The notes beneath the pieces are model-generated. The model ran no database searches. It was not told the DNA's origin and saw nothing but the letters and a program-made list of their open reading frames with translations. The translations under genes and the position numbers were made by a program. From the NCBI RefSeq assembly GCF_016918935.1, contig NZ_JAFFOB010000012.1, forward strand, positions 1-64,000: 64,000 bases of DNA, read 5' to 3'. This DNA comes from Roseitranquillus sediminis. Lineage in GTDB: Bacteria > Pseudomonadota > Alphaproteobacteria > Rhodobacterales > Rhodobacteraceae. Positions 26,932 to 37,072 of the stretch are shown here, in pieces (the stretch's first letter is position 1; every line of letters begins with the position of its first letter).

Positions 26932-27084
26932 GCATGCGCCGCAGTCTCTCGCCCATTCCGGACGACGAGCACTGGTCGCGGGCAGGATCCCTGTGCTCTG
27001 CCCGATGCACTCGGCGGCGTGATGTCGGATCTGCCGCGCAGCGAGGAGATATGCTTCACTCGCCGTAGAATGACGGGAGGTCCG

Positions 27085-28479
27085 ATGTTCCTGAGCGTTT
27101 TCGACATCTTCAAGATCGGCGTGGGCCCCTCCAGCTCACACACCATGGGTCCGATGCTTGCCGCCGCGCGCTTTGTCGACACGCTCCGCGCCGGACCCGA
27201 TCCGATACCGGGTTCGGGTGCCGCCGCGCGGGTCGAGGCGACGCTGCATGGCAGCCTCGCCTTCACCGGCAAGGGACATGCGACCGACAGGGCCGTGGTG
27301 CTGGGGCTCCTTGGCCTTCGCCCCGAAACGCTCGACCCCGACGAGGCCGAGCGCCGCATCGCAGAACTGCGGCGTACACACATCCTCGACGTGCCTGACC
27401 TCAGCGATCTCGCCTTCGATCCGGATGCGGATGTCGTGTTCGACTACGGACCGCCGCTTTCCGGGCACGCGAACGGCCTCGTTTTCCGCACCTTCGACGC
27501 GAACGGAAATCTTCACTTCGCCGAGACATACTTCTCGATCGGCGGCGGCTTCGTTCTGACCCAGCGCGAGCTCGAAAGGGAGAACATCAAGGGAGACGAC
27601 GCCAGCCGGGCCCGGCCCTACCCCTTTGCCACCGCGGCCGAGATGCTGCGCATGGGTGCGGGGTCAGGCCTCTCGATTGCGGCGATGAAGCGGGCCAACG
27701 AGACCGCTGGCAGCGACGGCGACCTGAACGCGGGCCTCGACCGCCTCTGGTCGGCAATGGACGAGTGCATAGATCGCGGCCTCGCCGCCGAGGGCACGCT
27801 GCCGGGCGGGCTGAAGGTGCGCCGTCGCGCGCGTGCCATCAGCGAGTCGCTGCTGGCCGAACGCGGCCGGAACCAAGCGCAGCCGCACGTCGCCAACGAG
27901 TGGCTTTCGGTCTATGCGATGGCGGTCAACGAGGAGAACGCTGCCGGCGGACGCATCGTGACCGCGCCGACCAACGGCGCCGCCGGCGTGGTGCCTGCGG
28001 TGATCCGCTACTACCGCGACCACTGCATTGGCGCCGATCGCACCGGGATGCGGGACTTTCTGCTGACTGCCGCGGCGATCGGCGGGCTCATCAAGAGCAA
28101 TGCCTCGATCTCGGGTGCCGCGGTCGGCTGCCAGGGCGAGGTCGGCTCGGCCTCGGCCATGGCTGCGGCCGGTCTATGCGCCGCGCTTGGGGGGACGAAT
28201 GCGCAGATCGAGAACGCGGCCGAGATCGCGCTAGAGCACCACCTGGGCATGACGTGCGATCCGGTGCGTGGGCTGGTCCAGGTCCCCTGCATCGAGCGCA
28301 ACGGGCTTGGCGCGATCAAGGCGGTGGCCGCGGCCGCACTCGCCCTGCGCGGCGACGGCTCGCACATCGTGCCCCTCGACGCCTGCATCGAGACGATGCG
28401 ACAGACCGGCCGCGACATGAGCGACAAGTACAAGGAAACTTCGCAGGGCGGCCTCGCGGTAAGTCTGCCCGAATGCTGA
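27085..28479 (+). CDS. sdaA: L-serine ammonia-lyase (iron-sulfur, single chain)
   Basis: This 464-residue enzyme has an N-terminal beta domain ([20 protein letters not shown]) and a C-terminal alpha domain. The latter carries [22 protein letters not shown] and [21 protein letters not shown], whose cysteines bind the catalytic 4Fe-4S cluster. It deaminates serine to pyruvate and ammonia. The start at 27085 follows GGGAGG; the in-frame extension upstream is not conserved-looking. It follows the proline genes and precedes the betaine transporter but has its own leader. Confidence 0.95.
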   Translation: MFLSVFDIFKIGVGPSSSHTMGPMLAAARFVDTLRAGPDPIPGSGAAARVEATLHGSLAFTGKGHATDRAVVLGLLGLRPETLDPDEAERRIAELRRTHILDVPDLSDLAFDPDADVVFDYGPPLSGHANGLVFRTFDANGNLHFAETYFSIGGGFVLTQRELERENIKGDDASRARPYPFATAAEMLRMGAGSGLSIAAMKRANETAGSDGDLNAGLDRLWSAMDECIDRGLAAEGTLPGGLKVRRRARAISESLLAERGRNQAQPHVANEWLSVYAMAVNEENAAGGRIVTAPTNGAAGVVPAVIRYYRDHCIGADRTGMRDFLLTAAAIGGLIKSNASISGAAVGCQGEVGSASAMAAAGLCAALGGTNAQIENAAEIALEHHLGMTCDPVRGLVQVPCIERNGLGAIKAVAAAALALRGDGSHIVPLDACIETMRQTGRDMSDKYKETSQGGLAVSLPEC

Positions 28480-28554
28480 TCGGCCGGAGCCGCGCGGGCT
28501 GACTCACCTTCCCTCGGAGGACACCGCGCCCGGCGCAGCGTCAGCCGGCTGCGG

Positions 28555-28583
28555 TTGACATGTACATCCCGCATGGCCCAAGT
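28555..28583 (+). promoter_or_regulatory. Candidate promoter for the betaine transporter operon
   Basis: A consensus TTGACA (28555-28560) lies 55 bp upstream of the proV start, with a poor -10 match (CAAGTA or nearby) 17-18 bases later. A TGTACA palindrome overlaps the spacer. Only the -35 is convincing. Confidence 0.35.
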
Positions 28584-28615
28584 ACCTGCGCTTCAAAAAT
28601 CAGGGGGAGATCGTC

Positions 28616-29827
28616 ATGGACGCAGGCGCTGCGTTATCCGTGAACCAGCTGTTCAAGGTCTTTGGACCGGATCCCGAACGGGCGATCTCGCTCTACAGAG
28701 AAGGGCTGGACAAGGACGAGGTCTTTAGCCGGACCGGCATGACGATAGGCGTCTGCGACGCGACCTTCGACGTGTACGAGGGCGAGATCTTCGTGGTGAT
28801 GGGACTGTCCGGGTCCGGCAAGTCGACGCTCGTGCGGATGCTGAACCGGCTGATCGACCCGTCGGCGGGCGAGATCGTCGTCAAGGGCGCCGACATCGCA
28901 CGGATGAACGAGAAGGAGCTCAACGCCTTTCGCCGCGAGCACATCTCGATGGTGTTCCAGTCCTTCGCTCTCATGCCGCACATGACGGTGCTGCAGAATG
29001 CGGCCTTCGGGCTGGAGCTCTCCGGCGGGCCGGTGGAGCAGCGGGAAAAGCGCGCGCGCGTGGCGCTGGAGCAGGTCGGCCTCGCGCCCTACGAGCAGAG
29101 CTATCCCAACGAACTTTCGGGCGGGATGCAGCAGCGCGTGGGGCTCGCCCGCGCACTCGCCAACGACCCGACGATCCTGCTGATGGACGAGGCCTTTTCT
29201 GCGCTCGACCCGCTGATCCGGACGGAGATGCAGGACGAGCTGCTGGAGCTGCAGCAGGAGGAGAAGCGCACGATCATATTCATCTCCCATGATCTCGACG
29301 AGGCGATGCGCATCGGCGACCGCATCGCGATCATGGAAGGCGGGCACGTGGTGCAGGTCGGCAGGCCCGACGAGATCCTCAACAATCCCGCCAACGACTA
29401 TGTCCGCTCGTTCTTCCGCGGCGTCGATGTCACAGGCGTCATCTCTGTCGGCGATATCGCGACCAAGCGGCAGGTCACCATGTTCGAGCGGCGCAACCGC
29501 GATGGCAACCTCCGCGCCGTGCGCGAGCGCATCGCGGCGGCCGACCGGGACTACGCCTACATCGTGGACGCGTCGCAGAAGTATCTCGGCGTCGTCTCGG
29601 CGGCGAGCCTCGAGCGCGAGATGAAGGCGGCGGATCCGCAACTCTCTCGCGCCTTCGTCCCCGGCGTCGAGCCGCTGTCGGCTGACCGTCGGATCGGCGA
29701 CGTCATCAACCAGGTGAGCGCGGCGCCGTGCGGCCTGCCCGTCATCGACGAAGGCGGCCGCTACATGGGCGTCGTCTCGCGCGCGGTCCTGCTCGGCGCG
29801 CTGTCCAAGGAGGACCAGGATGCCTGA
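28616..29827 (+). CDS. proV: Glycine betaine/proline ABC transporter ATP-binding protein
   Basis: This 403-residue quaternary-amine uptake ATPase has the ProV-specific N terminus ([22 protein letters not shown]), Walker [10 protein letters not shown], signature [15 protein letters not shown] and Walker [13 protein letters not shown]. Tandem CBS domains from about residue 280 would sense ionic strength or nucleotides. The stop overlaps the permease start by eight bases. Together with ProW and ProX it imports compatible solutes such as glycine betaine. Confidence 0.95.
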   Translation: MDAGAALSVNQLFKVFGPDPERAISLYREGLDKDEVFSRTGMTIGVCDATFDVYEGEIFVVMGLSGSGKSTLVRMLNRLIDPSAGEIVVKGADIARMNEKELNAFRREHISMVFQSFALMPHMTVLQNAAFGLELSGGPVEQREKRARVALEQVGLAPYEQSYPNELSGGMQQRVGLARALANDPTILLMDEAFSALDPLIRTEMQDELLELQQEEKRTIIFISHDLDEAMRIGDRIAIMEGGHVVQVGRPDEILNNPANDYVRSFFRGVDVTGVISVGDIATKRQVTMFERRNRDGNLRAVRERIAAADRDYAYIVDASQKYLGVVSAASLEREMKAADPQLSRAFVPGVEPLSADRRIGDVINQVSAAPCGLPVIDEGGRYMGVVSRAVLLGALSKEDQDA

Positions 29828-31061
29828 TCCCAAACTTTCGACTTCCTTCGAGACGGCGCAGGCCGACACCGGCAACCCTTGGACCGACCGCGGCACGATT
29901 GCTCCGCCGTCGAACGAGCCTGCGACGGAGCCCGGTAATGACGCCGCCGCGCTGCCGACCCAGAACCAGGCGGGCGGCACGACCGATGCCGCGCCGCCCG
30001 CAGCCGGTGAGGATGCGGCCGCCAATCCATGGGGTGGTGGATCTGAGACGCAACCCGCGACGCCGGACTGGCTCACGGGCGCGGCGCCGGCCGAGGAGCG
30101 GAGCTTCGACATCCTGCACCCGTTTCAGGAGGCGCTGATACCGCTGGAGTCGTGGGTGGAGGCGGCGCTCGACTTTGTGGTCGACAACTTTCGTCCCGTC
30201 TTCCAGGCGATCCGCTGGCCTGTCGACGGTGTCCTCACCACCATCGAGGCGGCGCTCCTTAGCGTGCCGGCACTGGTAATGGTTGTGCTGATCGGCGTCC
30301 TGGCCTGGCAAGCCGCTGGTCCGCGGCTCGGCCTCGGCGCTGTGATCTCGTTCATCTTCGTGGGTCTGATCGGCGCGTGGGACGAGGCGATGGTGACGCT
30401 GGCGCTGGTCTTCACATCGGTCTTCTTCTGCATCCTGATCGGCCTGCCGACCGGGATCTGGCTCGCGCGCAACGACCGGGCGGCGACGATCATGCGGCCG
30501 GTCCTCGACGCGATGCAGACGACGCCCGCCTTCGTCTATCTGGTGCCCATCGTGATGCTCTTCGGCATCGGCAACGTGCCGGGCGTGGTGGTCACCATCA
30601 TATTCGCGCTGCCGCCCCTGATCCGCCTCACCAACCTCGGCATCCGGCAGGTCCCGAGCGACCTCATCGAAGCGTCGAAGAGCTTCGGTGCCTCGCGGGG
30701 ACAACTCCTGCGCAAGGTGCAACTTCCGGTCGCGATGCCGACGATCATGGCAGGCGTGAACCAGACGCTGATGCTGGCGCTGTCGATGGTGGTGATCGCC
30801 TCGATGATCGCCGTCGGCGGTCTGGGTCAGATGGTCCTCCGCGGCATCGGCCGCCTCGACATGGGGCTCGCCACCGTCGGGGGACTGGGCATCGTGTTGC
30901 TCGCGATCATCATCGACCGTATGACGCAGGCCATGGGTGTCTCCAAGCGCGATCGCGGCAACCTCGCCTGGTACGAGACCGGCCCGGTCGGGCACGCAAG
31001 GCGAGCACTAGGCAAGGGCTCGAGGCGCTCTCCCGCGGGAGAGGCCGAGCCGGCCGAATAG
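29820..31061 (+). CDS. proW: Glycine betaine/proline ABC transporter permease
   Basis: This 413-residue protein has a long hydrophilic, Pro/Ala-rich N-terminal region (about 85 residues) before six or seven membrane segments. The BPD_transp_1 coupling motif reads [44 protein letters not shown] and [21 protein letters not shown] are typical of ProW. It lies between proV (overlapping) and proX (81 bp on). Confidence 0.95.
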   Translation: MPDPKLSTSFETAQADTGNPWTDRGTIAPPSNEPATEPGNDAAALPTQNQAGGTTDAAPPAAGEDAAANPWGGGSETQPATPDWLTGAAPAEERSFDILHPFQEALIPLESWVEAALDFVVDNFRPVFQAIRWPVDGVLTTIEAALLSVPALVMVVLIGVLAWQAAGPRLGLGAVISFIFVGLIGAWDEAMVTLALVFTSVFFCILIGLPTGIWLARNDRAATIMRPVLDAMQTTPAFVYLVPIVMLFGIGNVPGVVVTIIFALPPLIRLTNLGIRQVPSDLIEASKSFGASRGQLLRKVQLPVAMPTIMAGVNQTLMLALSMVVIASMIAVGGLGQMVLRGIGRLDMGLATVGGLGIVLLAIIIDRMTQAMGVSKRDRGNLAWYETGPVGHARRALGKGSRRSPAGEAEPAE

Positions 31062-31142
31062 ACCCGCCACTCAAGCAATCATCGACTTCGGACCGACCAG
31101 CGGCTGTCATGGGCCGCTGCAACAAACTTGAAGGGAGATCAT

Positions 31143-32159
31143 ATGATCCGAGAGAAATCACGCACCGCCGTCGCAACACTGGCGGCCGCCGGCCTCGGCC
31201 TCGCTACCGGCGGCACGGCGCTGGCCCAGGATATGCCTGGCGAGGGCGTTACCGTGACGCCGCTCAAGTCGTCCATCGCCGAAGAGACGTTCCAGACCCT
31301 GCTCGTGACGAAGGCGCTGGAAGAGCTGGGCTATGAGGTCGAGGACATCAGCGAGCTGGAATACGCCGCCGCGCATGTCGCGATCGCAAATGGCGACGGC
31401 ACCTTCCTGGCTGACCACTGGGATCCGCTCCACACCGACTTCTTCGAGGCAGCCGGCGGCGACGAGGAGATCTACCGCCAGGGCGTCTACTCCCCCGGCG
31501 CACTGCAGGGCTACCTGATCGACAAGACCACGGCGGAAGCGTTCGGCATCACTAACCTCGGCCAGCTTCAGGACCCCGAGATCGCGGCGCTCTTCGACAA
31601 CAATGGCGACGGCAAGGCCGATCTCACCGGCTGCACGCCGGGCTGGGGCTGCGAACAGGTGATCGAGCACCAGCTCGACGCGTTCGACCTGCGCGACACG
31701 GTGACCCACAACCAGGGCTCGTATTCGGCCATCATCGCCGACACGATCACTCGCTACGAGAACGGCGAGCCGATCCTCTACTACACGTGGACCCCCTATT
31801 GGGTCTCGGGCGTGCTCGTCCCTGCCGAGGACGTGGTCTGGCTGCAGGTGCCGTTCTCGTCGCTGCCCGGCGAACGGTCTGAAATCGACACGGCGCTGCC
31901 CGACGGCACGAACTACGGATTCCAGGCCAACAACCAGCGCATCATTGCCAACCGCGACTTCGCCGAGGCGAATCCGGCCGCGGCCAAGCTCTTCGAGGTC
32001 ATGGAGCTCTCGGCCAACGACATCAGCGCGCAGAACCTTCTAATGCGCGATGGGCAGGATTCCGAAGCGGAGATCGAGCGCCATGCCGATGCCTGGATCG
32101 CCGCTCACCCCGACCAGTGGAACGCGTGGCTGGAAGAGGCCCGCGCCGCCGCGCAATGA
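31143..32159 (+). CDS. proX: Glycine betaine/proline ABC substrate-binding protein
   Basis: This 338-residue protein has a signal peptide (residues 1-28) followed by an OpuAC/ProX-type fold. Tryptophan-containing ligand segments (FLADHWDPLHTDFF, YYTWTPYWVSGVLVP, VVWLQVPF) could form the aromatic cage for a quaternary ammonium group. It is the third gene of the proVWX operon. The start at 31143 follows AAGGGAG. A strong terminator hairpin follows 22 bp downstream. Confidence 0.95.
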   Translation: MIREKSRTAVATLAAAGLGLATGGTALAQDMPGEGVTVTPLKSSIAEETFQTLLVTKALEELGYEVEDISELEYAAAHVAIANGDGTFLADHWDPLHTDFFEAAGGDEEIYRQGVYSPGALQGYLIDKTTAEAFGITNLGQLQDPEIAALFDNNGDGKADLTGCTPGWGCEQVIEHQLDAFDLRDTVTHNQGSYSAIIADTITRYENGEPILYYTWTPYWVSGVLVPAEDVVWLQVPFSSLPGERSEIDTALPDGTNYGFQANNQRIIANRDFAEANPAAAKLFEVMELSANDISAQNLLMRDGQDSEAEIERHADAWIAAHPDQWNAWLEEARAAAQ

Positions 32160-32181
32160 GCGCGTAGCCACCGACGATCTG

Positions 32182-32206
32182 GAACGCCGGCGGTTCGCCG
32201 GCGTTC
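32182..32206 (+). terminator. Rho-independent-type terminator after proX
   Basis: A perfect 11-bp stem, 32182-32192 paired with 32196-32206, encloses a GTT loop and is followed by the pyrimidine-rich TCTGCTTTC on the plus strand. It ends the proVWX operon and sits just before the convergent cytochrome gene. Confidence 0.7.
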
Positions 32207-32228
32207 TCTGCTTTCGGCATCCGCGGCG

Positions 32229-32765
32229 TCACTGCGACGGCGGCAACGGCTCCGGCACCGCGTTCCGGATCGGAGTCACCTGCTGCAGGTACGCGTAGAT
32301 TGCGGCGAGATCGGCATCGGTCATGTTTCGATAGGCCGGCCACGGCATCGGCGGCAGGATCGGACGCCCCTGCCCCATGTGCCGTCCGTTGCGGATGGTG
32401 TCGATGAACTGCGACTCGCTCATTTCTCGCAGGACGCCGGTCTCCGGGTCGGGGGTAAGGTTTGCGGTGAAACTCACGCCCCACGGTCCGGACCAGGCGG
32501 TGTTGGCCGCGTTGGCCGCCATTGCCCATCCTTCCGGGACCTCCGCCGGCGCATCGACCACCATGTCGGCAGGGTGGCCCGAGAGTGCCCGCGTCATGTC
32601 GGGCTCCGGTCCGTTCGCGCCCATGATCCACGGCGTATGGCAGTCGTGGCAGCCTGTCGTATTGGTCAGGTACTCGCCACGGGCGACCGGGTCGGCCTCC
32701 TGCGCGGCGAGGCCTGTGCCGGCGAGCGCGAGGCAGAGCCCCGCCAAGGCCTTTGCGACGTTCAT
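32229..32765 (-). CDS. Periplasmic cytochrome c
   Basis: This 178-residue protein has a signal peptide (residues 1-20) and one heme motif, CHDCH, in LTNTTGCHDCHTPW. The pattern of TPDPETGVLREMSESQFIDTIRNGRHMGQGR and LPPMPWPAYRNMTDADLAAIYAYLQ is typical of alcohol-dehydrogenase-type subunit II or adapter cytochromes. The ATGA overlap with the diheme gene upstream indicates one operon. The dehydrogenase partner is not in the immediate neighbourhood. Confidence 0.85.
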   Translation of the reverse strand: MNVAKALAGLCLALAGTGLAAQEADPVARGEYLTNTTGCHDCHTPWIMGANGPEPDMTRALSGHPADMVVDAPAEVPEGWAMAANAANTAWSGPWGVSFTANLTPDPETGVLREMSESQFIDTIRNGRHMGQGRPILPPMPWPAYRNMTDADLAAIYAYLQQVTPIRNAVPEPLPPSQ

Positions 32766-33862
32766 CCTTCTCCTCCTTCGTTGAGTGGCGCGGAAGCATC
32801 CGCACGGGATTTGTCCTGAGCTGCGATCCACGCCTCGAGAAGTGCGACGGCATCCTCGTCGACAAGCGCAGTACCAAGCGGCGGCATCTGCAGCAGCCGG
32901 TCGCGTGAGGCGACGCGATGGAGCAGCGCGCTCGCGTCCGGATCGCCGGGGATGACGCGCAGCGCAACGCCTTCGGGCAAACCGGCAGGCGGCTTGCGCA
33001 ATGGAGTGTCGAATGTCGTTGTACGCGCCGACGCCGGAGAATCCTCTGGGTCATGGGCAAGGTCGAGCCCCAGTTCGGCAAGTGCGCCGTCCTCGGTGTG
33101 ACAATGCCCGCAGTTCCCGTGCAAGTAGCCCAGCGCCGCCCGTTCCACCGGACCCGACGCCACGATGCGCGGCGCCCCATCGTCCGCAAGGCCGGTGATG
33201 AGACCGCGCTCGATCAGGGCCGCGAGATCGACCGCCCCGAGCGGCAAGAGCTCGCCATGGGGAGCGTTCGGGTCGCGGTCCGGCGAGAGCTGGAGCGCGG
33301 TGAAGCCGAGCACCGGGCTCGGGCCACTGCCGTGGCACACCTGGCAGTCGATCCGGCCGGGGATCGTGTGCGTCCGGCCCTCTCCCAGCGGCCAGGCGTC
33401 GGCGCGGCCACGTTCCGGCGCGAGCGTCGCGCCTGTGCCATCTGCGCTCCATTCGTAGGCCGCGAAAGTCCAGCGACCGTCCCCTCGGTGCTCCATGAAA
33501 CGCGTCTCGACGCGGCGTCCGTCAAAGGAGAACTCCTTCCAGAAGCGCGTGCCGACAGGGAAGAGCCAACGCCCGGCGTCGGCAGCGTCGATCGTGGTGC
33601 CGGCCGGCAGCGAGATCCAGCGCCGCTTGGTCGCGCCGTCAGTCCAGAGCGGATATTGCGGCGAAAATGCAAGGTGCGCAGGATCGACCGTCAGCGTCTC
33701 CGGCTCGGAATAGAGACCGGTGGCAAAAAGGTCCGCGGGCAGTTCCGCCTCGCGCGCCGGCCAGACCGGCTGCGCCGAAGCCGCGACCAGCACCGCGAAT
33801 GCCGACGCCGCGCCGAGCGACGCACCGAAGCGGCGGGCTTTTGCGATGAACGGGACTGACAT
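32762..33862 (-). CDS. SO_0930-family exported diheme protein
   Basis: This 366-residue exported protein has a signal sequence (residues 1-30) and a conserved body (LYSEPETLTVDPAHLAFSPQYPLWTDGATKRRWISLP, VGTRFWKEFSFDGRRVETRFM) matching a family of diheme proteins. Heme motifs are CQVCH and CGHCH. Function in the family is unknown; electron transfer is assumed. It is coupled to the monoheme cytochrome downstream. The ATG at 33862 was preferred to an upstream GTG because it gives a normal signal peptide. Confidence 0.8.
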   Translation of the reverse strand: MSVPFIAKARRFGASLGAASAFAVLVAASAQPVWPAREAELPADLFATGLYSEPETLTVDPAHLAFSPQYPLWTDGATKRRWISLPAGTTIDAADAGRWLFPVGTRFWKEFSFDGRRVETRFMEHRGDGRWTFAAYEWSADGTGATLAPERGRADAWPLGEGRTHTIPGRIDCQVCHGSGPSPVLGFTALQLSPDRDPNAPHGELLPLGAVDLAALIERGLITGLADDGAPRIVASGPVERAALGYLHGNCGHCHTEDGALAELGLDLAHDPEDSPASARTTTFDTPLRKPPAGLPEGVALRVIPGDPDASALLHRVASRDRLLQMPPLGTALVDEDAVALLEAWIAAQDKSRADASAPLNEGGEG

Positions 33863-33993
33863 GGCGTCACGCGGCTCCCTACGGTCCCGCGCAAAGGGCA
33901 CGGGACCACAGGCAGCAGAGTCTCACGATGCCGGCGGCACCGCATGGGAAGATATCCTTCCTCGAACCTGAAACGTTTCTTAATTGCGGTGGG

Positions 33994-35307
33994 TCATATC
34001 TCTTCGAGTTCGAGCTTGCCCGCGACCTGGAGCCGGAACCGTCCACGACCCGAGCGCACGATCTGGATGCAGCCGCCGCGCTCGACGAGGCGACGCTGCA
34101 ACAGCAGGAGACGCGACTCCAGATTGTCGGACTGCGCCGGCAGTCGCAGCGACAGGTCGAGCCGCAGCTCGCGGTTGGTGAACTCGGTCCGGCCGGTCGC
34201 GGCGTGCTCGCTCACCAGCTTCCATAAGATCGCGCCAGCGACGCCCTTGATAAGGTAGGCGTCGCCGATGAACACCGTGCTGTCGAAGCGGTAATGACGC
34301 ATGCGCAGCGAGCCGGCGCAGCCCGGCACATGCGGCGCCTCCGCCTCGGCCCCGTCGTTCTGGGCGAGCAGGATCCGCATCCCAAGGCTCTCGGCCACGA
34401 GCTGCAGCGCATCCTCGTCGTCATAGCCGAAGCGGTTGCGCTCGAGCGACTCCGCGAAGAGCACGCCGGTGGTCTCGCCGAGCGGACGCAGCGGGAGCGC
34501 GATCTGGCTCAACGGCGCCTCGAGCCCGGGATAGGGTATCGCGGTGGCCGGGCAGCCGCTGTCCTCGACGATGCCGGCGGCCGAGCGGATCGCCGCGCTG
34601 TAGCTGTAGTCAGCCGCGAGATGGCCGATCCGGATCGGCACGCCTTCCGCCGCCGCGACGCCGATGACGCCCTGCCCCACTCCGACCTCGGAGCCGATCC
34701 CGGTCGTCGGGTATCCGTGCGATGCCACCGTGAAGAGCCGCCCGGCCCCCCGGTCCAGCATCAGCACCATCGAGTGCGTTATGCCGAGCTGCCGGTCGAG
34801 CGCGCCGAGCAGCCGGTCGAGGAGTGTTCCCATGTCCGCGCTCGCACAAAGCTCCGCCGCCGCTCGCCGCGCAGCGCTGAGAGGGTTGCACGGCCGCACC
34901 CGCTCGATCCGCTGCGAGGGCAGGACCTCGATCCCGCTGACCCGATAGAGATCGGACCCGAGCAGCCGGAAGACCCCCTCCATCCGGCTGTGCGAAGCAA
35001 TGCCGGCCAGCTTGGCGCGCATCGCCTCGAACAAGGCACCGCTGGTCTGTGTTTCCTCATAGTCGAGGTCGAGCCGGAACTGCGCGTTCGTGTCGGGGTC
35101 GATGACGATGACGGAGGCCATGCGCGTTGCCAGCACGTTCCGGCGGGTCTTGTTGAAGAACTGGTAGGACAAGGCGACACGCCCCGGATCGACGTAATGG
35201 ACCTGCGAGATCTCCGAGACGTTGGGCGTGCCGTCGCTGTCGAACGTGGCGAGGAAGGCGGGTATGACGCCTTCGAGGCAGTTCCGGATCTGGTCGAGCG
35301 TGGTCAC
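33994..35307 (-). CDS. Flavin-barrel (PNPOx-like) / GAF / winged-helix-like protein
   Basis: This 437-residue protein has three parts. Residues 1-130 form a pyridoxamine-phosphate-oxidase-like split barrel (EGVIPAFLATFDSDGTPNVSEISQVHYVDPGRVALS). Residues 150-310 form a GAF domain (LDRLLGALDRQLGITHSMVLMLD, VGVGQGVIGVAAAEGVPI). The C-terminal 95 residues resemble a winged helix (ILWKLVSEHAATGRTEFTNRELRLD, LLLLQRRLVERGG). It starts with GTG overlapping the stop of a second flavin-barrel gene. A redox- or ligand-sensing regulator is inferred from the domains only. Confidence 0.75.
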   Translation of the reverse strand: MTTLDQIRNCLEGVIPAFLATFDSDGTPNVSEISQVHYVDPGRVALSYQFFNKTRRNVLATRMASVIVIDPDTNAQFRLDLDYEETQTSGALFEAMRAKLAGIASHSRMEGVFRLLGSDLYRVSGIEVLPSQRIERVRPCNPLSAARRAAAELCASADMGTLLDRLLGALDRQLGITHSMVLMLDRGAGRLFTVASHGYPTTGIGSEVGVGQGVIGVAAAEGVPIRIGHLAADYSYSAAIRSAAGIVEDSGCPATAIPYPGLEAPLSQIALPLRPLGETTGVLFAESLERNRFGYDDEDALQLVAESLGMRILLAQNDGAEAEAPHVPGCAGSLRMRHYRFDSTVFIGDAYLIKGVAGAILWKLVSEHAATGRTEFTNRELRLDLSLRLPAQSDNLESRLLLLQRRLVERGGCIQIVRSGRGRFRLQVAGKLELEEI

Positions 35308-35867
35308 GACACGCGCCGCAGCCGTTCGCCGGCCTGCGGGCCCGGGGTCTGCGTGAACGCCTCGCGCGGCACGAACTCCACGGCGACGACATCGGTCGGA
35401 TCGAAGCTGCAGCAGCAGGACGAGAAGGCCTCGCCATAGTCGGCGTCGATCAGCCGGTCACGAAAGGCGCGAAGCTGGCGCGAGGCGGCGCGCAGGTCGT
35501 CGGGCTGCGCGGCAAGCAGCACGGCCTCGCCGCCCTTGATCTGGACCGAGCGGTGCGTCGGCACTTCCGTCACCGTCAGCGCGATCCTCCCGTCGCGGGT
35601 CAGCCCGAGGAGAAGCTGGGCGTTCGACGGCCGCGAGAGCAGCACCCGGATCCGGTCCGGCGCAAGCACCAGACATGCCAGCGCCATCCCGGCGAGCGGG
35701 CGCCGATCGAGTCCGACAACCCCGATGATCGTGCTCGCTCCGTATTGGCAGAATTCCTCGACAAGCGCCCGGCCAGCGGACAGGCAATCGGGATCGGGTT
35801 CGGTCAGCGCCCCGGAAGGTGCGACACTGGACATCGAAAGATCCATCTCGTCTTGCGGGGAGTTCAA
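35304..35867 (-). CDS. Pyridoxamine 5'-phosphate oxidase-like flavin-barrel protein
   Basis: This protein of 187 residues or fewer has a single PNPOx-like domain (EFCQYGASTIIGVVGLDRRPLAGMALACLVLAPDRIRVLLSRP, then DGRIALTVTEVPTHRSVQIKGG). A three-Cys run, SSCCCSFDP, near residues 149-151 is unusual and could bind metal or be redox-active. Its stop overlaps the GTG start of the PNPOx-GAF gene. Several nearby Met codons make the exact start uncertain (35867 or 35843). Confidence 0.7.
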   Translation of the reverse strand: MNSPQDEMDLSMSSVAPSGALTEPDPDCLSAGRALVEEFCQYGASTIIGVVGLDRRPLAGMALACLVLAPDRIRVLLSRPSNAQLLLGLTRDGRIALTVTEVPTHRSVQIKGGEAVLLAAQPDDLRAASRQLRAFRDRLIDADYGEAFSSCCCSFDPTDVVAVEFVPREAFTQTPGPQAGERLRRVS

Positions 35868-36184
35868 GCTGCCCGTCGGTATCTTATACTGACCCTAATC
35901 ACCGCGCGAGCCGCCTTTTTCGACTGGTCCGGCAGGGTTTACGGGTTCTCCACGCTCCGTCGGCCGTGACCCGACATTGAAGGTTTCGCGAGCGATCACT
36001 GAACTGCCGCGGCGGCCGCGGGGTCTAGAAGTCACGGGGCCAAATCACCGGCTCGACGTGCCGCAACTCCCTTCAGGCCGGCCCGCCCGCCCAAGACCAG
36101 ACACTGCGACGACCTGATTGGCTTCGGATGCTTGCGTTCGCTGCACATCATCGGGCGTCGCCCGCAGATCAAGGGAGACCTCGG
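35868..36184. other. Divergent intergenic region
   Basis: These 317 bases lie between the flavin-barrel operon (minus) and the sulfotransferase (plus). An AAGGGAGA ribosome site for the sulfotransferase lies at its right end. I found no gene, RNA or clear promoter otherwise. Confidence 0.4.
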
Positions 36185-37072
36185 ATGAGCTCGGATCGTC
36201 GCTGGCTGCAGAAGGCCCGCGAGCTACACAATCACCATTTCGACTCGACCGTGTGGAACGGTTTCGCATTCCGGCCCGATGACGTCGTCATCGCGACCTA
36301 TGCGAAGTTCGGCACCACCTGGACCCCGCAGATCGTGGGCCAGCTCGTCTTCGGTGGCGACCCGTCGGTGAAGGTCGTCGAACTGTCGCCCTGGCTCGAC
36401 CTCCGGGTTCCGGAAAAGAAGATCAAGCTCGACCTTCTCGAGGCACAGACCCACCGCCGCTTCGTCAAGACGCACCTGCCGGTCGATGTCGCCCGCGGCG
36501 GCCGCGACGTGATGGGGTCGATGCACAATCACCACGTCTGCGCCAACGATTTGTGGTACCGGCTGATCAACGACACCCCCGGCCGCGTCGGCCCACCGAT
36601 CGAGCGCCCGCGCAGCGACGTGCGCGCCTACTTCCTTGACTGGCTCGACGGGAATGGCTACCCGTTTTGGCCCTTCTGTAAGAACTTCCGCTCGTGGTGG
36701 GCGATCCGCGACCTACCGAACGTGCTCTTGCTGTACTACCCAGACATGGAGGGTGATCTGCCTGGCTGGGTCGCCCGAATCGCGCGCTTTCTGGACATTC
36801 CGGTCGACAACGAAACGATGCAGCGGGTTCTGGAGCATGCGAGCTTCGCCTGGATGAAGGCTCATGCCGACGACGCTGCGCCGCTCGAAGGTGTCTGCTG
36901 GAACGGCGGCGCAGGCGACTTTATCCACGAGTGCACGAACGGACGCTGGCGCGACGTGCTGACGTCTGGTGACTGCGATCGCTACGAGCAGTGCGCGCTG
37001 GCCGAACTCGGGACGGAGTGCGCCCGCTGGTTAGCTGAGGGCGCGCGTGGCCAGTCGGCCCGCGCCGCCTAG
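36185..37072 (+). CDS. Sulfotransferase-family protein, internally shortened
   Basis: This 295-residue PAPS-dependent sulfotransferase-like protein has the 5'-phosphosulfate loop (YAKFGTTWTPQIVGQLVFGG) and a C-terminal DFIHECTNGRWRDVLT resembling the RKGxxGDWKN region but without its first residues. After RFVKTHLPVD the sequence jumps to VARGGRDVMGSMHNHH. Relatives have about 14 more residues there, forming the strand before the 3'-phosphate Arg and Ser. The frame is open, so a folding-competent variant, a defective enzyme or a distinct subfamily are all possible. The start at 36185 follows AAGGGAGA. Confidence 0.7.
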   Translation: MSSDRRWLQKARELHNHHFDSTVWNGFAFRPDDVVIATYAKFGTTWTPQIVGQLVFGGDPSVKVVELSPWLDLRVPEKKIKLDLLEAQTHRRFVKTHLPVDVARGGRDVMGSMHNHHVCANDLWYRLINDTPGRVGPPIERPRSDVRAYFLDWLDGNGYPFWPFCKNFRSWWAIRDLPNVLLLYYPDMEGDLPGWVARIARFLDIPVDNETMQRVLEHASFAWMKAHADDAAPLEGVCWNGGAGDFIHECTNGRWRDVLTSGDCDRYEQCALAELGTECARWLAEGARGQSARAA

